A DNA stretch of 64,000 nucleotides from an uncultured Collinsella sp. (lineage in GTDB: Bacteria; Actinomycetota; Coriobacteriia; Coriobacteriales; Coriobacteriaceae), in assembly GCA_958439425.1 (NCBI GenBank), contig CAUBVH010000004.1, positions 62,001-126,000 on the forward strand, in the 5' to 3' direction. A model generated the notes under the pieces. That model had not been told where the DNA came from. It did not search any database and saw only the letters and a program-made list of their open reading frames with translations. The number at the start of each line of letters is the position of its first letter. Position 1 is the stretch's first letter. The translations under genes were made by a program, and so were the position numbers. This document shows, piece by piece, positions 34,226 to 43,400 of the stretch.

Positions 34226-36525
34226 GTGCGACCGAGCGCGAACATGTGATGCCTCCGCGGCCCCTGATGCCGTGGACGATGGCCCTGTGTGCCGGCATGT
34301 GCATGAGCTGCGCCTTGGTGCTCAACGTGGCCGCTGATGCGCTGCTGGGGGAGCAGGCGCCGGCGGTCGGGCTGCTATGGGCCATTCCCGTTGCGGCGGC
34401 GGTATTCGTTGTGCTGGCTCAATCTTGTGCGCGGCTTGCCCCTTGGAAGCGGTGGCTGTATGCCGCGTCCGTCGGTCTCGTGGCGGGAGCGGTCGCCTCG
34501 GCGTGGTGGGCTGTGGGTGCGCTAAGCGCCTCGAAGGCGCTCGATGGTCGAGCGGCAAGCAGCCTCGAGTTTGTCGTGCAGGGTGATCCATCCATAAACG
34601 ACGACGTGTATTCCTATACCTGCGAGGCACGCGCGGACGGTAAGAACTTGGCAACGGTTCGCCTATCGTGTGACCGCGAGCTCAAGGTCGGGGCGCACGT
34701 GCGTGTTATCGGTCGCGTTTCACGTTTTGAGAACGATGCGTATGGACGATCGCGCGCGCTCCGAGGCGAGGTGCGCAAGGTTAAAGCCGTTCGGATTTTG
34801 TCCGTCGATGAGGGCTCTCCGGGGCCGCTACTTCGGCTGCGAAATGGGCTGCTTGTGTCCATTGCGCCTGCGACCGAACCGGCGCGTGCGCTCATAGCCG
34901 GTGTCGTCTGCGGTCGTTCGGCCGAGCTGCGCGCCCAGCCGGCGGGCGACTGGTTTTCGGTGACGGGAACGGCGCATCTTATCGCCGTCTCGGGCAGCCA
35001 TTTGGCTATCGTGGGGTTTTTAATCGAGGGTTTATTGCAAAAGACTCGGTGCTCGCGTGGTCTTCAGCGGGCGATACTGGCGATAACGCTTGTGGGCTAC
35101 GCTGCCTTTACGGGCGCGTCTCCCTCGGCCGTGCGCGCGTGCTGCATGGTGTTCGCGACGCTTGTCGTAAACGGCGCGGGGCGTCGCCGGCACGGCGCAT
35201 CGGCACTCTTCGTAACCATGTCCATCTTTGTGCTACTGCGGCCGACGGTGCTGTTCGAGATGGGCTTTCAACTCTCGTGTGCCAGCGTCTTAGCCATTCT
35301 GTGCTTTTGTCCCTATGCGACCTACGCTTTGGGTGAGCTAGGTGTGCCATCAGGCGTTGCCAGCGTGCTTTCCGTCACGCTGTGCTCACAACTGGCGACA
35401 CTTCCCATTACCATTCCTGCCTTCGGTACATTCTCGCTCATTGCTCCGTTGGCAAATGCGGTCCTCGGTCCGGTGGTGAGCGTACTGCTCGCTGTGTCGA
35501 TCGTGCTGGTTCCCTTTTCGTTCGTGGCACCGTTGCGGACTTGGGCGCTCGTTGTGCCCATGATTGCCGCCCGTTGCGCGCTGTTCTTCGAGCAGCTGTT
35601 TGCCGCCGTGCCGGGTGCATACGTGAGCGTGCCGCCCGATAGCATGTGGATTTACCTAGTGCCGTGTTTTCTGGCGGTTCTGCTGGTCTGGTGGCCGCGT
35701 CCCCGTGCACGTCCTATGGCGGTGGGGCTTGCATGCCTGATGCTCTTGGCTGCGATTCCGTACGTCTATTGGGATCGATTCGCTCCGCCTTCGGTGACGG
35801 TGCTCGATGTGGGCCAGGCCGATGCGATTCTTATCCGCCAGGGCGGCGCAGTTGCACTTGTCGACTGCGGACTCGACGAGCGCGTGGTGGCGGCGTTGGT
35901 TCGCAATAACGTGCACCATATCGACGCCGTCTTTGTGACGCATTGGGATGAGGACCACTGGGGTGGTCTGCCTGCCGTGCTCGAACAGTTTTCGGTCGGA
36001 ACGATTGCCGTGGCCGCGGATGCGCTGGAGGATGCTCCTGCCGAGGTATTGAACCGACCTGGCGTGGAGTATCGGCAGGTGCGCCGTGGGGATATGGTCG
36101 ACATCGGCTCATTTTGCGCCCGCGTGATGTGGCCATTCGAGTCCGTGGATGGCGAGGGAAATGAGGACTCGCTTGTCCTTCTGCTCTCTTATGTTCAGGA
36201 AGGCAAGGGCCTGCGCATACTCCTCACCGGTGATGCCGAGCTCGACCAAGAACGGGAATTCGTGCAGGAGGTGGGGGATATCGATGTCCTTAAACTTGGG
36301 CATCACGGCTCCAAGGTTTCAGTCGATGGCGAGTTGCTGGACGTCCTGAAGCCCGAGCTTTCCCTCGCAAGCGCCGGTGAGGGGAATCGATACGGCCATC
36401 CGTCCGATGCCTGCATCGATGCCGCTAAGGAAGCGGGTGGTGTGTTCGCGTGTACCATCGAACACGGCGACATTACCGTCACACCGACTGCGAATGGCTT
36501 TGCGATGCGATGCCAGCGACCGTGA
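34222..36525 (+). CDS. comEC: Competence protein ComEC (DNA uptake channel)
   Basis: The inner-membrane channel that carries single-stranded DNA in transformation. The 767-residue protein has N-terminal helices, a soluble OB-like part (about residues 110-220), the Competence membrane domain with TAHLIAVSGSHLAIVGFLI, and a C-terminal metallo-beta-lactamase domain: LDVGQADAILIRQGG, VTHWDEDHWGG (metal site) and LLTGDAELDQE, then LGHHGSKVS. It appears intact. The ATG at 34222 overlaps the comEA stop. ComEA, ComEC, DprA, ComM and RecA in one window imply a real uptake pathway. Confidence 0.96.
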   Translation: MSATEREHVMPPRPLMPWTMALCAGMCMSCALVLNVAADALLGEQAPAVGLLWAIPVAAAVFVVLAQSCARLAPWKRWLYAASVGLVAGAVASAWWAVGALSASKALDGRAASSLEFVVQGDPSINDDVYSYTCEARADGKNLATVRLSCDRELKVGAHVRVIGRVSRFENDAYGRSRALRGEVRKVKAVRILSVDEGSPGPLLRLRNGLLVSIAPATEPARALIAGVVCGRSAELRAQPAGDWFSVTGTAHLIAVSGSHLAIVGFLIEGLLQKTRCSRGLQRAILAITLVGYAAFTGASPSAVRACCMVFATLVVNGAGRRRHGASALFVTMSIFVLLRPTVLFEMGFQLSCASVLAILCFCPYATYALGELGVPSGVASVLSVTLCSQLATLPITIPAFGTFSLIAPLANAVLGPVVSVLLAVSIVLVPFSFVAPLRTWALVVPMIAARCALFFEQLFAAVPGAYVSVPPDSMWIYLVPCFLAVLLVWWPRPRARPMAVGLACLMLLAAIPYVYWDRFAPPSVTVLDVGQADAILIRQGGAVALVDCGLDERVVAALVRNNVHHIDAVFVTHWDEDHWGGLPAVLEQFSVGTIAVAADALEDAPAEVLNRPGVEYRQVRRGDMVDIGSFCARVMWPFESVDGEGNEDSLVLLLSYVQEGKGLRILLTGDAELDQEREFVQEVGDIDVLKLGHHGSKVSVDGELLDVLKPELSLASAGEGNRYGHPSDACIDAAKEAGGVFACTIEHGDITVTPTANGFAMRCQRP

Positions 36526-36533
36526 CGACGTCG

Positions 36534-36563
36534 TTGGCGTGTGGTGGGCCCCTGGGCTAAAAT
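36534..36563 (+). promoter_or_regulatory. Possible promoter of holA
   Basis: TTGGCG (36534-36539), an 18-bp spacer, then TAAAAT (36558-36563), between the comEC stop and the holA start. Confidence 0.45.
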
Positions 36564-36603
36564 GGCACGGAACGAATACGAAGGCCTGCGGGAGGGGAGC
36601 GCA

Positions 36604-37566
36604 ATGTCCGAAACCGGTTTGCTGCCGGCATATTTGATCGTCGGTACCGACGGAGTTAAGCGCGACCACGCCGTCTCGCGTATGAAAGCGCGTCTGGAAA
36701 AATCGGGTATGGTCGAGTTCAACCTCGACGAGCGAGACATGACCAAGGACCCCGATATCGAGTCCATTATCGGATCGCTTAACACCTTTCCGATGGGCAG
36801 CGAGTTTCGTCTGGTAATCCTCGATGGCTGCTCAAAGCTCGCCAAGGCGGTCTCGGAGCCGCTCGTTGGGTATCTGGCGAGTCCCAGCCCCACAACGGTC
36901 TGCCTCATCATCGCCGACTCACTTGCCAAGAATACGCGCCTGTATAAGGCAATCGCCAAGATCGACAAGAAGGCTATCGTCGATTGCTCGGGTACCAAGC
37001 GCTGGGAACTGCCTCGCCGTGTTCAGCAGATGGCGACGCAGCGCGGTAAGTCGATTTCGACGGCGGCCGCCGAGGAGCTCGTCTCGCGTTCGGGCGAAAA
37101 CACGCGCATGCTCGATAACGACTTGGCTAAGCTTGCCCAGATGGTCGAGTCGCCCCAGATTGAACTTGCCGATGTTGAGCGCTGGATTGTACGTACGGCC
37201 GAGGTCCAACCCTGGGACTTCCTCAACGCCGTCTCGGCTCGCGATATGCGGCGTTCGCTCGAGCTCTTTAAGCTCCTGCCCTCCAAGAGCTACGTGTGGA
37301 CTTACACATTGCTGTGCGGTCGCATTCGCGAGCTTATCGTCGCCAAGGCGCTCGACGCGCGTGGGCAGGGTCGCGAGCTGGCCGCAACGCTCAAGCTCCA
37401 GTCCTGGCAGGTCAAGAATCACCTTACCTGGGCGCGTCGCTTTTCGATGACCGAGCTCGTCGCAGCGCTCGAGGGTGCGGTCGATGTGGAGCTCGCGCTC
37501 AAGGGCTCTGCCGATTCTGAGACCGCGCTTTTGCTCTGGATTACGAACATCTTGAGAAAATCGTGA
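36604..37566 (+). CDS. holA: DNA polymerase III delta subunit
   Basis: Delta opens the beta clamp in the clamp loader. The 320-residue protein shows the family layout: LLPAYLIVGTDGVKRDHAVS at the start, FPMGSEFRLVILDGCSKL, a middle AAA-lid region (AAAEELVSRSGENTRMLDND), and WDFLNAVSARDMRRSLELF with the C-terminal collar. The ATG at 36604 follows GGAGGGGAG; earlier in-frame ATGs lack ribosome sites. comEC-holA-rpsT is the common order in Gram-positive genomes. Confidence 0.92.
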   Translation: MSETGLLPAYLIVGTDGVKRDHAVSRMKARLEKSGMVEFNLDERDMTKDPDIESIIGSLNTFPMGSEFRLVILDGCSKLAKAVSEPLVGYLASPSPTTVCLIIADSLAKNTRLYKAIAKIDKKAIVDCSGTKRWELPRRVQQMATQRGKSISTAAAEELVSRSGENTRMLDNDLAKLAQMVESPQIELADVERWIVRTAEVQPWDFLNAVSARDMRRSLELFKLLPSKSYVWTYTLLCGRIRELIVAKALDARGQGRELAATLKLQSWQVKNHLTWARRFSMTELVAALEGAVDVELALKGSADSETALLLWITNILRKS

Positions 37567-37615
37567 TGATACCTGCCTATTTGACAAATTCGTTCTATCC
37601 CTTTGAGGGGGAGCG

Positions 37616-37624
37616 TGCTATAGT
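37616..37624 (+). promoter_or_regulatory. Extended -10 promoter of rpsT
   Basis: TGCTATAGT, about 75 nt before the rpsT start, identical to the rpmB element. A perfect TTGACA at 37581 is 32 bp away, too far for a normal core promoter. Confidence 0.55.
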
Positions 37625-37699
37625 AGGCGCTTGCATGACCTCACCGTGTCTCAGAGGTGTCATACATTTTTTGCAAGGAACTCGAAAGGAACTCCAGAA

Positions 37700-37966
37700 G
37701 TGGCAAACATCAAGTCTCAGAAGAAGCGTATCCGCACCAATGAGGCAGCTCGCATGCGTAACAAGGCTGTCAAGTCCGAGCTCAAGACGCTGACCAAGCA
37801 CGTCCAGTCCGCCGTCGCCGAGGGCGACGCCGAGAAGGCCCAGGCTGCCCTCAAGACCGTCACCAAGCGTCTCGACATGGCTGCCGCCAAGCATGTTATC
37901 CACAAGAACCAGGCTTCCAACCGCAAGTCCGGTCTTGCCAAGCTCGTGAACAGCATCAACGCCTAA
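37700..37966 (+). CDS. rpsT: Small ribosomal subunit protein bS20
   Basis: The 88-residue helical, Lys/Ala-rich protein begins [20 protein letters not shown], typical of S20, which binds 16S rRNA early in 30S assembly. The start is GTG at 37700 with GAAAGGAA 8 nt upstream; the longer open frame from 37631 is not supported. Non-AUG starts are common for rpsT and can allow autoregulation. A strong terminator follows at 38002. Confidence 0.97.
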   Translation: MANIKSQKKRIRTNEAARMRNKAVKSELKTLTKHVQSAVAEGDAEKAQAALKTVTKRLDMAAAKHVIHKNQASNRKSGLAKLVNSINA

Positions 37967-38001
37967 GTTGTAAATTTCACACCACACAGATTACGCGCAT
38001 A

Positions 38002-38037
38002 AATGGAGCCTGTTTTATGGAACAGGCTCCATTTTTT
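38002..38037 (+). terminator. Terminator after rpsT
   Basis: AATGGAGCCTGTT (38002-38014) pairs with AACAGGCTCCATT (38021-38033), followed by a run of T to 38037. Confidence 0.88.
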
Positions 38038-38049
38038 GTACCGCTCGGG

Positions 38050-38055
38050 TAAGAT
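38050..38055 (+). promoter_or_regulatory. -10 box of an apparently leaderless lepA mRNA
   Basis: TAAGAT ends 7 nt before the lepA ATG, so transcription should start at or next to the A of the start codon. No ribosome site is present. The preceding CCGCTCGGG is shared with the dnaJ promoter at 42159. Confidence 0.5.
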
Positions 38056-38062
38056 AGTCCGC

Positions 38063-39874
38063 ATGAATACTTCAATTGACATTTCCCACATCCGCAACTT
38101 CTCGATCGTTGCGCATATCGACCATGGCAAGTCCACGATCAGCGACCGCATCCTCGAGCTCACCCATACCGTCGACGAACGCGACATGGAGTCGCAGCTG
38201 CTCGACACCATGGATATCGAGCGCGAGCGCGGCATTACGATCAAGTCCAATGCCGTCCGCGTTTCCTATGACGCCGACGATGGTGAGACGTATCAGTTCA
38301 ATCTGATCGATACGCCGGGCCACGTTGACTTTACCTATGAGGTCTCGCGCTCGCTGGCAGCCTGTGAGGGCGCGGTACTCGTTGTCGACGCCACGCAGGG
38401 CGTCGAGGCGCAGACCGTTTCCAACGCGACGCTCGCCATGAACGCCAATCTGGACATTGTGCCGGCCATCAACAAGATCGACCTTCCCTCGGCGCATCCC
38501 GACGAGGTTAAGACCGAGATCGAGGATGACCTGGCGATCCCTACCGATGATGCCGTGTGCGTCTCGGGCAAGACCGGCGAGGGCATCCACGATCTGCTGG
38601 AGTCCATTGTCTTTTTGATCTCTCCGCCCAAGGGCGATGCGAACGCGCCGCTCAAGGCACTCATCCTGGATTCGTACTTCGACGAGTATCGTGGTGTCGT
38701 CGCCACGGTGCGCGTCTTTGACGGCTCTATCAAAAAGGGCGATACCCTGCTTATGATGCAGGTCAAGGGCGACTTTTTGGTCGACGGCGTGGGCGTCAAG
38801 CGTCCTGCCGAGACCCCGGTCGACGCGCTGACGGTCGGCGAGGTTGGCTATGTGGTCACGGGTCTGAAGGACCCCGAGGCTGTGCGCGTGGGCGATACCC
38901 TTACGTGGGCCTCGAACCCCTGTCCCGAGCCTCTGCCGGGCTACCGCGAGGCCAAGCCCATGGTCTACACGGGCCTGTTCCCGATCGACAACAAGGACTA
39001 CGAGAACCTGCGCGACGCGCTCGATAAGCTGCACGTCAACGATCCGTCGTTGGTGTGGGAGCCCGAGACGTCGGTGGCGCTCGGCTTTGGCTTTCGCGTG
39101 GGCTTCCTGGGCCTGCTGCACATGGAAGTCGTCAAGGAACGCCTGGAGCGCGAGTTCAACCTGGACCTCATTGCCACGAGTCCCTCGGTCGACTATCACG
39201 TCTACAAGACCGACGGCGAAATGATCGATGTCCGCAGTCCGCAGGACCTTCCCGAGGCCACGCGCATCGAACGTATCGAGGAACCCTACCTCAAGGCAAA
39301 GATCATCTGTCCGCCTGAGTACACGGGTGCCGTCATGCAGCTCGCCATCGAGCACCGCGGCGTCACAACCGACATGATCCACCTGACGAGCAAATCGGTC
39401 GAGATGCGCTTCGATATGCCGCTCGCCGAGCTCATCTTGGACTTCTTTGACCAGCTCAAGAGCCGTACCAAGGGCTATGCTTCGCTCGATTACGAGTTCA
39501 ACGAGTATCGTCCCTCCGAGCTCGTCAAGCTCGACATCCTGCTTTCGGGCGACGAGGTGGACGCGCTGTCGTTTATCGTCCATAAGGACAAGGCATATGG
39601 CCTGGCCCGTGGCCTGTGCGACAAGCTCAAGGAGATCATCCCGCGTCAGCTGTTCGAGGTGCCCATCCAGGGTGCTATCGGCAACAAGATCATCGCCCGT
39701 TCCACCGTCAAGGCGCGTCGCAAGGACGTTCTTGCCAAGTGCTACGGCGGCGATATCTCGCGTAAGCGCAAGCTGCTCGAGAAGCAGAAAGAGGGCAAGA
39801 AGCGTATGAAGGCCATCGGATCGGTCGAGGTCCCGCAGGAGGCCTTTATGGCGATCCTCAAGGTGGACGAGTAG
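38063..39874 (+). CDS. lepA: Elongation factor 4 (LepA)
   Basis: A ribosomal GTPase that can back-translocate stalled ribosomes and helps initiation or assembly. The 603-residue protein has the G-domain ([32 protein letters not shown]), EF-G-like domains, and the LepA-specific C-terminal end ([20 protein letters not shown] and [20 protein letters not shown]). The ATG at 38063 begins the conserved [20 protein letters not shown]. The longer frame to 38003 overlaps the rpsT terminator. dusB starts 4 nt after its stop. Confidence 0.97.
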   Translation: MNTSIDISHIRNFSIVAHIDHGKSTISDRILELTHTVDERDMESQLLDTMDIERERGITIKSNAVRVSYDADDGETYQFNLIDTPGHVDFTYEVSRSLAACEGAVLVVDATQGVEAQTVSNATLAMNANLDIVPAINKIDLPSAHPDEVKTEIEDDLAIPTDDAVCVSGKTGEGIHDLLESIVFLISPPKGDANAPLKALILDSYFDEYRGVVATVRVFDGSIKKGDTLLMMQVKGDFLVDGVGVKRPAETPVDALTVGEVGYVVTGLKDPEAVRVGDTLTWASNPCPEPLPGYREAKPMVYTGLFPIDNKDYENLRDALDKLHVNDPSLVWEPETSVALGFGFRVGFLGLLHMEVVKERLEREFNLDLIATSPSVDYHVYKTDGEMIDVRSPQDLPEATRIERIEEPYLKAKIICPPEYTGAVMQLAIEHRGVTTDMIHLTSKSVEMRFDMPLAELILDFFDQLKSRTKGYASLDYEFNEYRPSELVKLDILLSGDEVDALSFIVHKDKAYGLARGLCDKLKEIIPRQLFEVPIQGAIGNKIIARSTVKARRKDVLAKCYGGDISRKRKLLEKQKEGKKRMKAIGSVEVPQEAFMAILKVDE

Positions 39875-39878
39875 GTCT

Positions 39879-40922
39879 ATGGCTCTTTCCGAATATAGTC
39901 TGCGGCTGCTGGGCGCCTATGCCGAGCAGCCGTTCCTTATGGCTCCCATGGCGGGCGTGACCGACCCTGCCTATCGCATCATGTGTCGCCGCCGCGGTGC
40001 CAACCTTGCCTACAGCGAGATGGTGAGCGTGGCGGGTCTTGCCTATGCCAGCAACAAGACCTGGCGCCTGGTGCTACCGGCCGACGAGGAGCAGCAGATT
40101 TGCGTGCAGCTCTTTGGCTCCAAGCCCGATCAGTTTGCGAGTGCCGTCGCCGCCGTCGAGGAGCGCGTTGACGATCGCCTGTCGCTCATCGATATCAATA
40201 TGGCATGCCCCGCCCGCAAGGTTGTCACCAAGGGCGAGGGTTCGGCGCTCATGCGCACGCCCGACCTGGCCGAGAAGATCGTCGAGGCCACGGTGGGCGC
40301 GGCGCACGTGCCCGTGACCGTCAAGATTCGCAAGGGCTTTTATGCCGAGGACCGCAATGCCGCGACATTTGCCCAGATGCTTGAGGGCGCAGGGGCTGCC
40401 GCAGTCGCCGTGCATGGTCGTTGCGCCACGCAGCTCTACACGGGCCAGGCCGATTGGTCGGTCGTCGATGAGGTTGCCGACGCTGTCGAGATTCCCGTGA
40501 TTGGTTCGGGCGATGTGTTCTCGGCCGAGGACGCTGCTGAGCATCTGCACGGCTCGGGTGCCAGCGCGGTGTTTATCGCGCGCGGCATCTACGGCAATCC
40601 GTGGGTGTTCGGCGATGCTCGCGCCCTTGCGCTCGATGGCACGCCGGTTCCTTCTCGCTCCTCGGTCGAGCGCCTGGAGGCTCTGCGCGAGCACCTGACG
40701 TTGACGCACGAGCTTCTGCCGCTCATGTCGCGTGCTCGCACGTACGCAAGCTGGTACTTAAAGGGCATGCCCCATGCCGCCGCCTGGCGCGCTCAGGTGG
40801 TGCGTTGCTCTACGTACGAGGAGTTTATGGCGCTGGTCGATGATATCGAGCGCGACGTGGTGGCCTGCGAGGCCGCGCTTGCCGCCGGCGAGTCGGTGCC
40901 TGCTCATCCGCTGGAGGCCTAA
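39879..40922 (+). CDS. dusB: tRNA-dihydrouridine synthase (DusB-like)
   Basis: An FMN enzyme that reduces uridines in tRNA. The 347-residue protein has a TIM barrel (APMAGVTDPAYRIMCRRRGA), the catalytic Cys in DINMACPARKVVTKGEGSAL, VKIRKGF, VAVHGRCATQLYTGQADWS, and a C-terminal helical domain. The Cys motif reads NMACP rather than the usual NMGCP. The start ATG at 39879 has only a weak ribosome site, and coupling to lepA is likely. The exact Dus subtype is inferred. Confidence 0.92.
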   Translation: MALSEYSLRLLGAYAEQPFLMAPMAGVTDPAYRIMCRRRGANLAYSEMVSVAGLAYASNKTWRLVLPADEEQQICVQLFGSKPDQFASAVAAVEERVDDRLSLIDINMACPARKVVTKGEGSALMRTPDLAEKIVEATVGAAHVPVTVKIRKGFYAEDRNAATFAQMLEGAGAAAVAVHGRCATQLYTGQADWSVVDEVADAVEIPVIGSGDVFSAEDAAEHLHGSGASAVFIARGIYGNPWVFGDARALALDGTPVPSRSSVERLEALREHLTLTHELLPLMSRARTYASWYLKGMPHAAAWRAQVVRCSTYEEFMALVDDIERDVVACEAALAAGESVPAHPLEA

Positions 40923-40924
40923 CG

Positions 40925-42157
40925 GTGGCCGTTACCGCGCTGTACGTGCACGTGCCGTTTTGCGCTCAAAAGTGCCGGTACTGCGACTTTGACTCGCGCA
41001 GCTTTGCTGCGTGTGATTTGGATGCCGCGCTTGATTCCTATTTTGAGCAGTTGTATGCGCGCCTCGATTCCTTTAGCGACGCCGGGGCGCTTGCGCAGGT
41101 CCGCACGGTCTATACTGGCGGCGGCACGCCGTCACTTGCTGGGGAGCGCCTGGTGGAACTTGCCCGTCGTATCTCCATGTGGTGCAAACCCGTTGAATAT
41201 ACTTGCGAAGCCAATCCTGAGTCCCTGACCGCTGAGCTCGCCACCGCGCTTGCCGAGGCGGGTGTCACGCGCATCTCTCTGGGCGTGCAAACCCTCGACA
41301 ATACCGAGCTGGCTGCTATTGGCCGCATTCACGATGCCAATCGGGCACTTGCGGCTATCGCGACGGTGAAGGACGCTGGCCTCGATGTGTCGTGCGACCT
41401 GATGTGCGGCCTTCCCGGGCAGACGGCCGCAAGCTGGCGGAGCACGCTCGATGGCGTGCTGGCGGCGGCGCCGCATCATGTGTCGATCTACCCGCTCACG
41501 CTTGAGGAGGGGACGCCCCTTTATCGCATGGCGTGCCGCGACGAGTCGCTCGAGCCCGACGAGGATTTTCAGGCTTCGTGCATGGACGCGGCGCGTGAGC
41601 GCCTGGGTACGGCCGGCTATCATCCGTATGAGGTGGCAAGCTACGCGCTCGACGGCCATGAGTGCGCCCATAACATTGCCTACTGGACTGGACAGGGCTA
41701 TTTGGGTCTAGGACGCTCTGCCGCGGGCATGCTCGATGCTGAGGATTTCGATCGCCTGGCTAAGTTGTTCCCCGGCGTGTCTTCTCGAGGCGATGCGTAC
41801 CGCGTGCGTCTGGTGCAACGTGACGATGACGCGACGGCGTTCGAGGCCGAATATCTGTCGCAGCGCGAGGCTGTCGCCGAAGACTTGATGCTCGCTTGTC
41901 GCATGACGCGCGGTGTCGCGTCCGACCTGTTGGTTCGTGCAGCGTGCGTCATCCCAACGGGCGAGCTGGCAGCTGCCTGCGATCGCTCGCTCGAATTGGG
42001 TCTTGCCACTTGGGTGCCCGAGACACTCTGGGGTCATGAGGGACCCTTCACTTCGGCAGATGTCGTCGCGGGCCATGTTCGAGCTCGTCTGGCGCCGACC
42101 CATCTGGGCTGGCTCGATGGAAATGTTCTGTTCGAGCTGTTTTGGGATCTAGCTTAG
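40925..42157 (+). CDS. hemW: Heme chaperone HemW (radical SAM, formerly HemN-like)
   Basis: HemW binds heme and a [4Fe-4S] cluster and is thought to deliver heme to respiratory proteins. The 410-residue protein has YVHVPFCAQKCRYCDFDS (CX3CX2C), YTGGGTPSL, TCEANPESLT, SLGVQTLDNTELAAIGRIHD, and the C-terminal HemN_C domain. It lacks the N-terminal extension of true coproporphyrinogen oxidase HemN. The start is GTG at 40925 with GGAGG 6 nt upstream. The order lepA-(dus)-hemW-(hrcA)-dnaJ is common; hrcA and grpE are absent here. Confidence 0.93.
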   Translation: MAVTALYVHVPFCAQKCRYCDFDSRSFAACDLDAALDSYFEQLYARLDSFSDAGALAQVRTVYTGGGTPSLAGERLVELARRISMWCKPVEYTCEANPESLTAELATALAEAGVTRISLGVQTLDNTELAAIGRIHDANRALAAIATVKDAGLDVSCDLMCGLPGQTAASWRSTLDGVLAAAPHHVSIYPLTLEEGTPLYRMACRDESLEPDEDFQASCMDAARERLGTAGYHPYEVASYALDGHECAHNIAYWTGQGYLGLGRSAAGMLDAEDFDRLAKLFPGVSSRGDAYRVRLVQRDDDATAFEAEYLSQREAVAEDLMLACRMTRGVASDLLVRAACVIPTGELAAACDRSLELGLATWVPETLWGHEGPFTSADVVAGHVRARLAPTHLGWLDGNVLFELFWDLA

Positions 42158-42167
42158 GCCGCTCGGG

Positions 42168-42173
42168 TAGAAT
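42168..42173 (+). promoter_or_regulatory. Possible -10 of the first dnaJ
   Basis: TAGAAT preceded by CCGCTCGGG, nearly the same as the lepA promoter core. No CIRCE inverted repeat (heat-shock operator) is seen before either dnaJ gene. Confidence 0.4.
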
Positions 42174-42215
42174 TACCGGAATATATACGCTGCTGTGAGC
42201 AGGAGGTTGCCGCGC

Positions 42216-43319
42216 ATGGCGACGATGAACGAAAAAGATTATTACGAGATTCTGGGTGTCTCCAAGGACGCCACCTCGCGTGATATTCAAAAGGCCTTCC
42301 AGCAAAAGGCCCGTAAGCTCCATCCGGACGTCAATAAAGGGCCGGATGCCGAGGAAAAGTTTAAAGAGGTTTCCGAGGCCTACGCCGTGCTTTCGGATGA
42401 GCAAAAACGTGCGCGCTACGACGCCATGCGTTCTGGCAATCCCTTTGCCGGTGCTCCTACGGCTTCGCCCTATGGTGGCGGCTACGCCGGCAGCACGGGC
42501 TATGGCAATCCCTTTGAGGGCGGCTTTCCCTTTGGTGGCGCTTGGGGCCAGCAGCGTCGCGGCCAGGCTGCCTACAATCCCGAGAACGGCGCCAACGTGG
42601 TCGTCGATATCAAACTCGACGCCAAGGAGGCCAAGGGCGGTGCCCGCAAGACCGTCCGCTACACGCGCTTCGATACCTGTGGTCACTGCGGCGGCTCGGG
42701 CTCTGTTTCGTCCGAGCATGCACATACCTGCCCGAGCTGCGGTGGCCGCGGCCACATCGACGTCGACCTGTCCTTCCTGTTTGGTGCGGGCACGTTCCAG
42801 TCGGTCTGCCCCGAGTGCGGCGGTTCCGGTAAGGTCGTGGCCGACCCCTGCCCCGATTGCGGTGGCAGCGGGCGAACCCGTGTGACCTCCGAGCAGACGA
42901 TTGAGTTTCCTGCCGGCACGCATGACGGCGACGAGGTCCGCATTGGCGGCATGGGTCATGCTGGCACCAACGGTGCCGCGGGCGGCGACCTGGTCGGCCG
43001 CGCCCATGTTGAGGCCGAGCGCTTGGAAGGCAAAGCTCGTACTGGCTTTTACTTGATGGGCATTGTGGCGCCGTTTTTGGTGCTGTCGGCCATCTCGGGC
43101 GTGTTCTCGGCCTTTGCCGTGATGTGCTTTATTCCGTTTACCATGGGCCTGTTCATGGTGCTTTCGGACGGTGTGCTTCATCGCAGCCTGCTGTGGTGGA
43201 AGCGCGGTGCGATGCAGTTTGCCAACGGTTTTGCCAACGGCTTCATGTTCGCGCTCGTGTCGGTTTGGTTCGCGAGCTGCTCGCAACGGGCCATGCTTTC
43301 GCCGTATCAAATGCAATAA
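42216..43319 (+). CDS. DnaJ-like co-chaperone with C-terminal membrane segment
   Basis: The 367-residue protein has an N-terminal J domain ([23 protein letters not shown] in KLHPDVNKG), a Gly/Phe region, and four zinc-finger repeats ([32 protein letters not shown]). A short substrate-binding part follows ([20 protein letters not shown]). From about residue 277 the normal C-terminal dimerisation domain is replaced by hydrophobic segments ([20 protein letters not shown] and [13 protein letters not shown]), so it is probably membrane-anchored. AGGAGG precedes the ATG at 42216. A full-length DnaJ follows. Confidence 0.9.
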   Translation: MATMNEKDYYEILGVSKDATSRDIQKAFQQKARKLHPDVNKGPDAEEKFKEVSEAYAVLSDEQKRARYDAMRSGNPFAGAPTASPYGGGYAGSTGYGNPFEGGFPFGGAWGQQRRGQAAYNPENGANVVVDIKLDAKEAKGGARKTVRYTRFDTCGHCGGSGSVSSEHAHTCPSCGGRGHIDVDLSFLFGAGTFQSVCPECGGSGKVVADPCPDCGGSGRTRVTSEQTIEFPAGTHDGDEVRIGGMGHAGTNGAAGGDLVGRAHVEAERLEGKARTGFYLMGIVAPFLVLSAISGVFSAFAVMCFIPFTMGLFMVLSDGVLHRSLLWWKRGAMQFANGFANGFMFALVSVWFASCSQRAMLSPYQMQ

Positions 43320-43333
43320 CATCAAACCCTTTG

Positions 43334-43361
43334 TTTGCGGTCGGCCCAGCCTGGGTATAGG
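43334..43361 (+). promoter_or_regulatory. Possible promoter of the second dnaJ
   Basis: TTTGCG (43334-43339), a 16-bp spacer, then TATAGG (43356-43361), about 40 nt before the GTG start. Confidence 0.4.
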
Positions 43362-43400
43362 ACGCACTGTGACAATAATGAAAGTTGGAAGGATTCGGTC

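Noticed and set aside
37581..37586. A perfect TTGACA as -35 of rpsT
   Set aside because: The only good -10 (TATAGT, 37619) is 32 bp away; the extended -10 element explains the promoter better.
42216..43319. Frameshift in the first dnaJ causing a false hydrophobic C-terminus
   Set aside because: The hydrophobic part has membrane-helix pattern, no stop codons and normal codon use in the same frame, and it ends cleanly before the next promoter. A sequencing error cannot be fully excluded without relatives.
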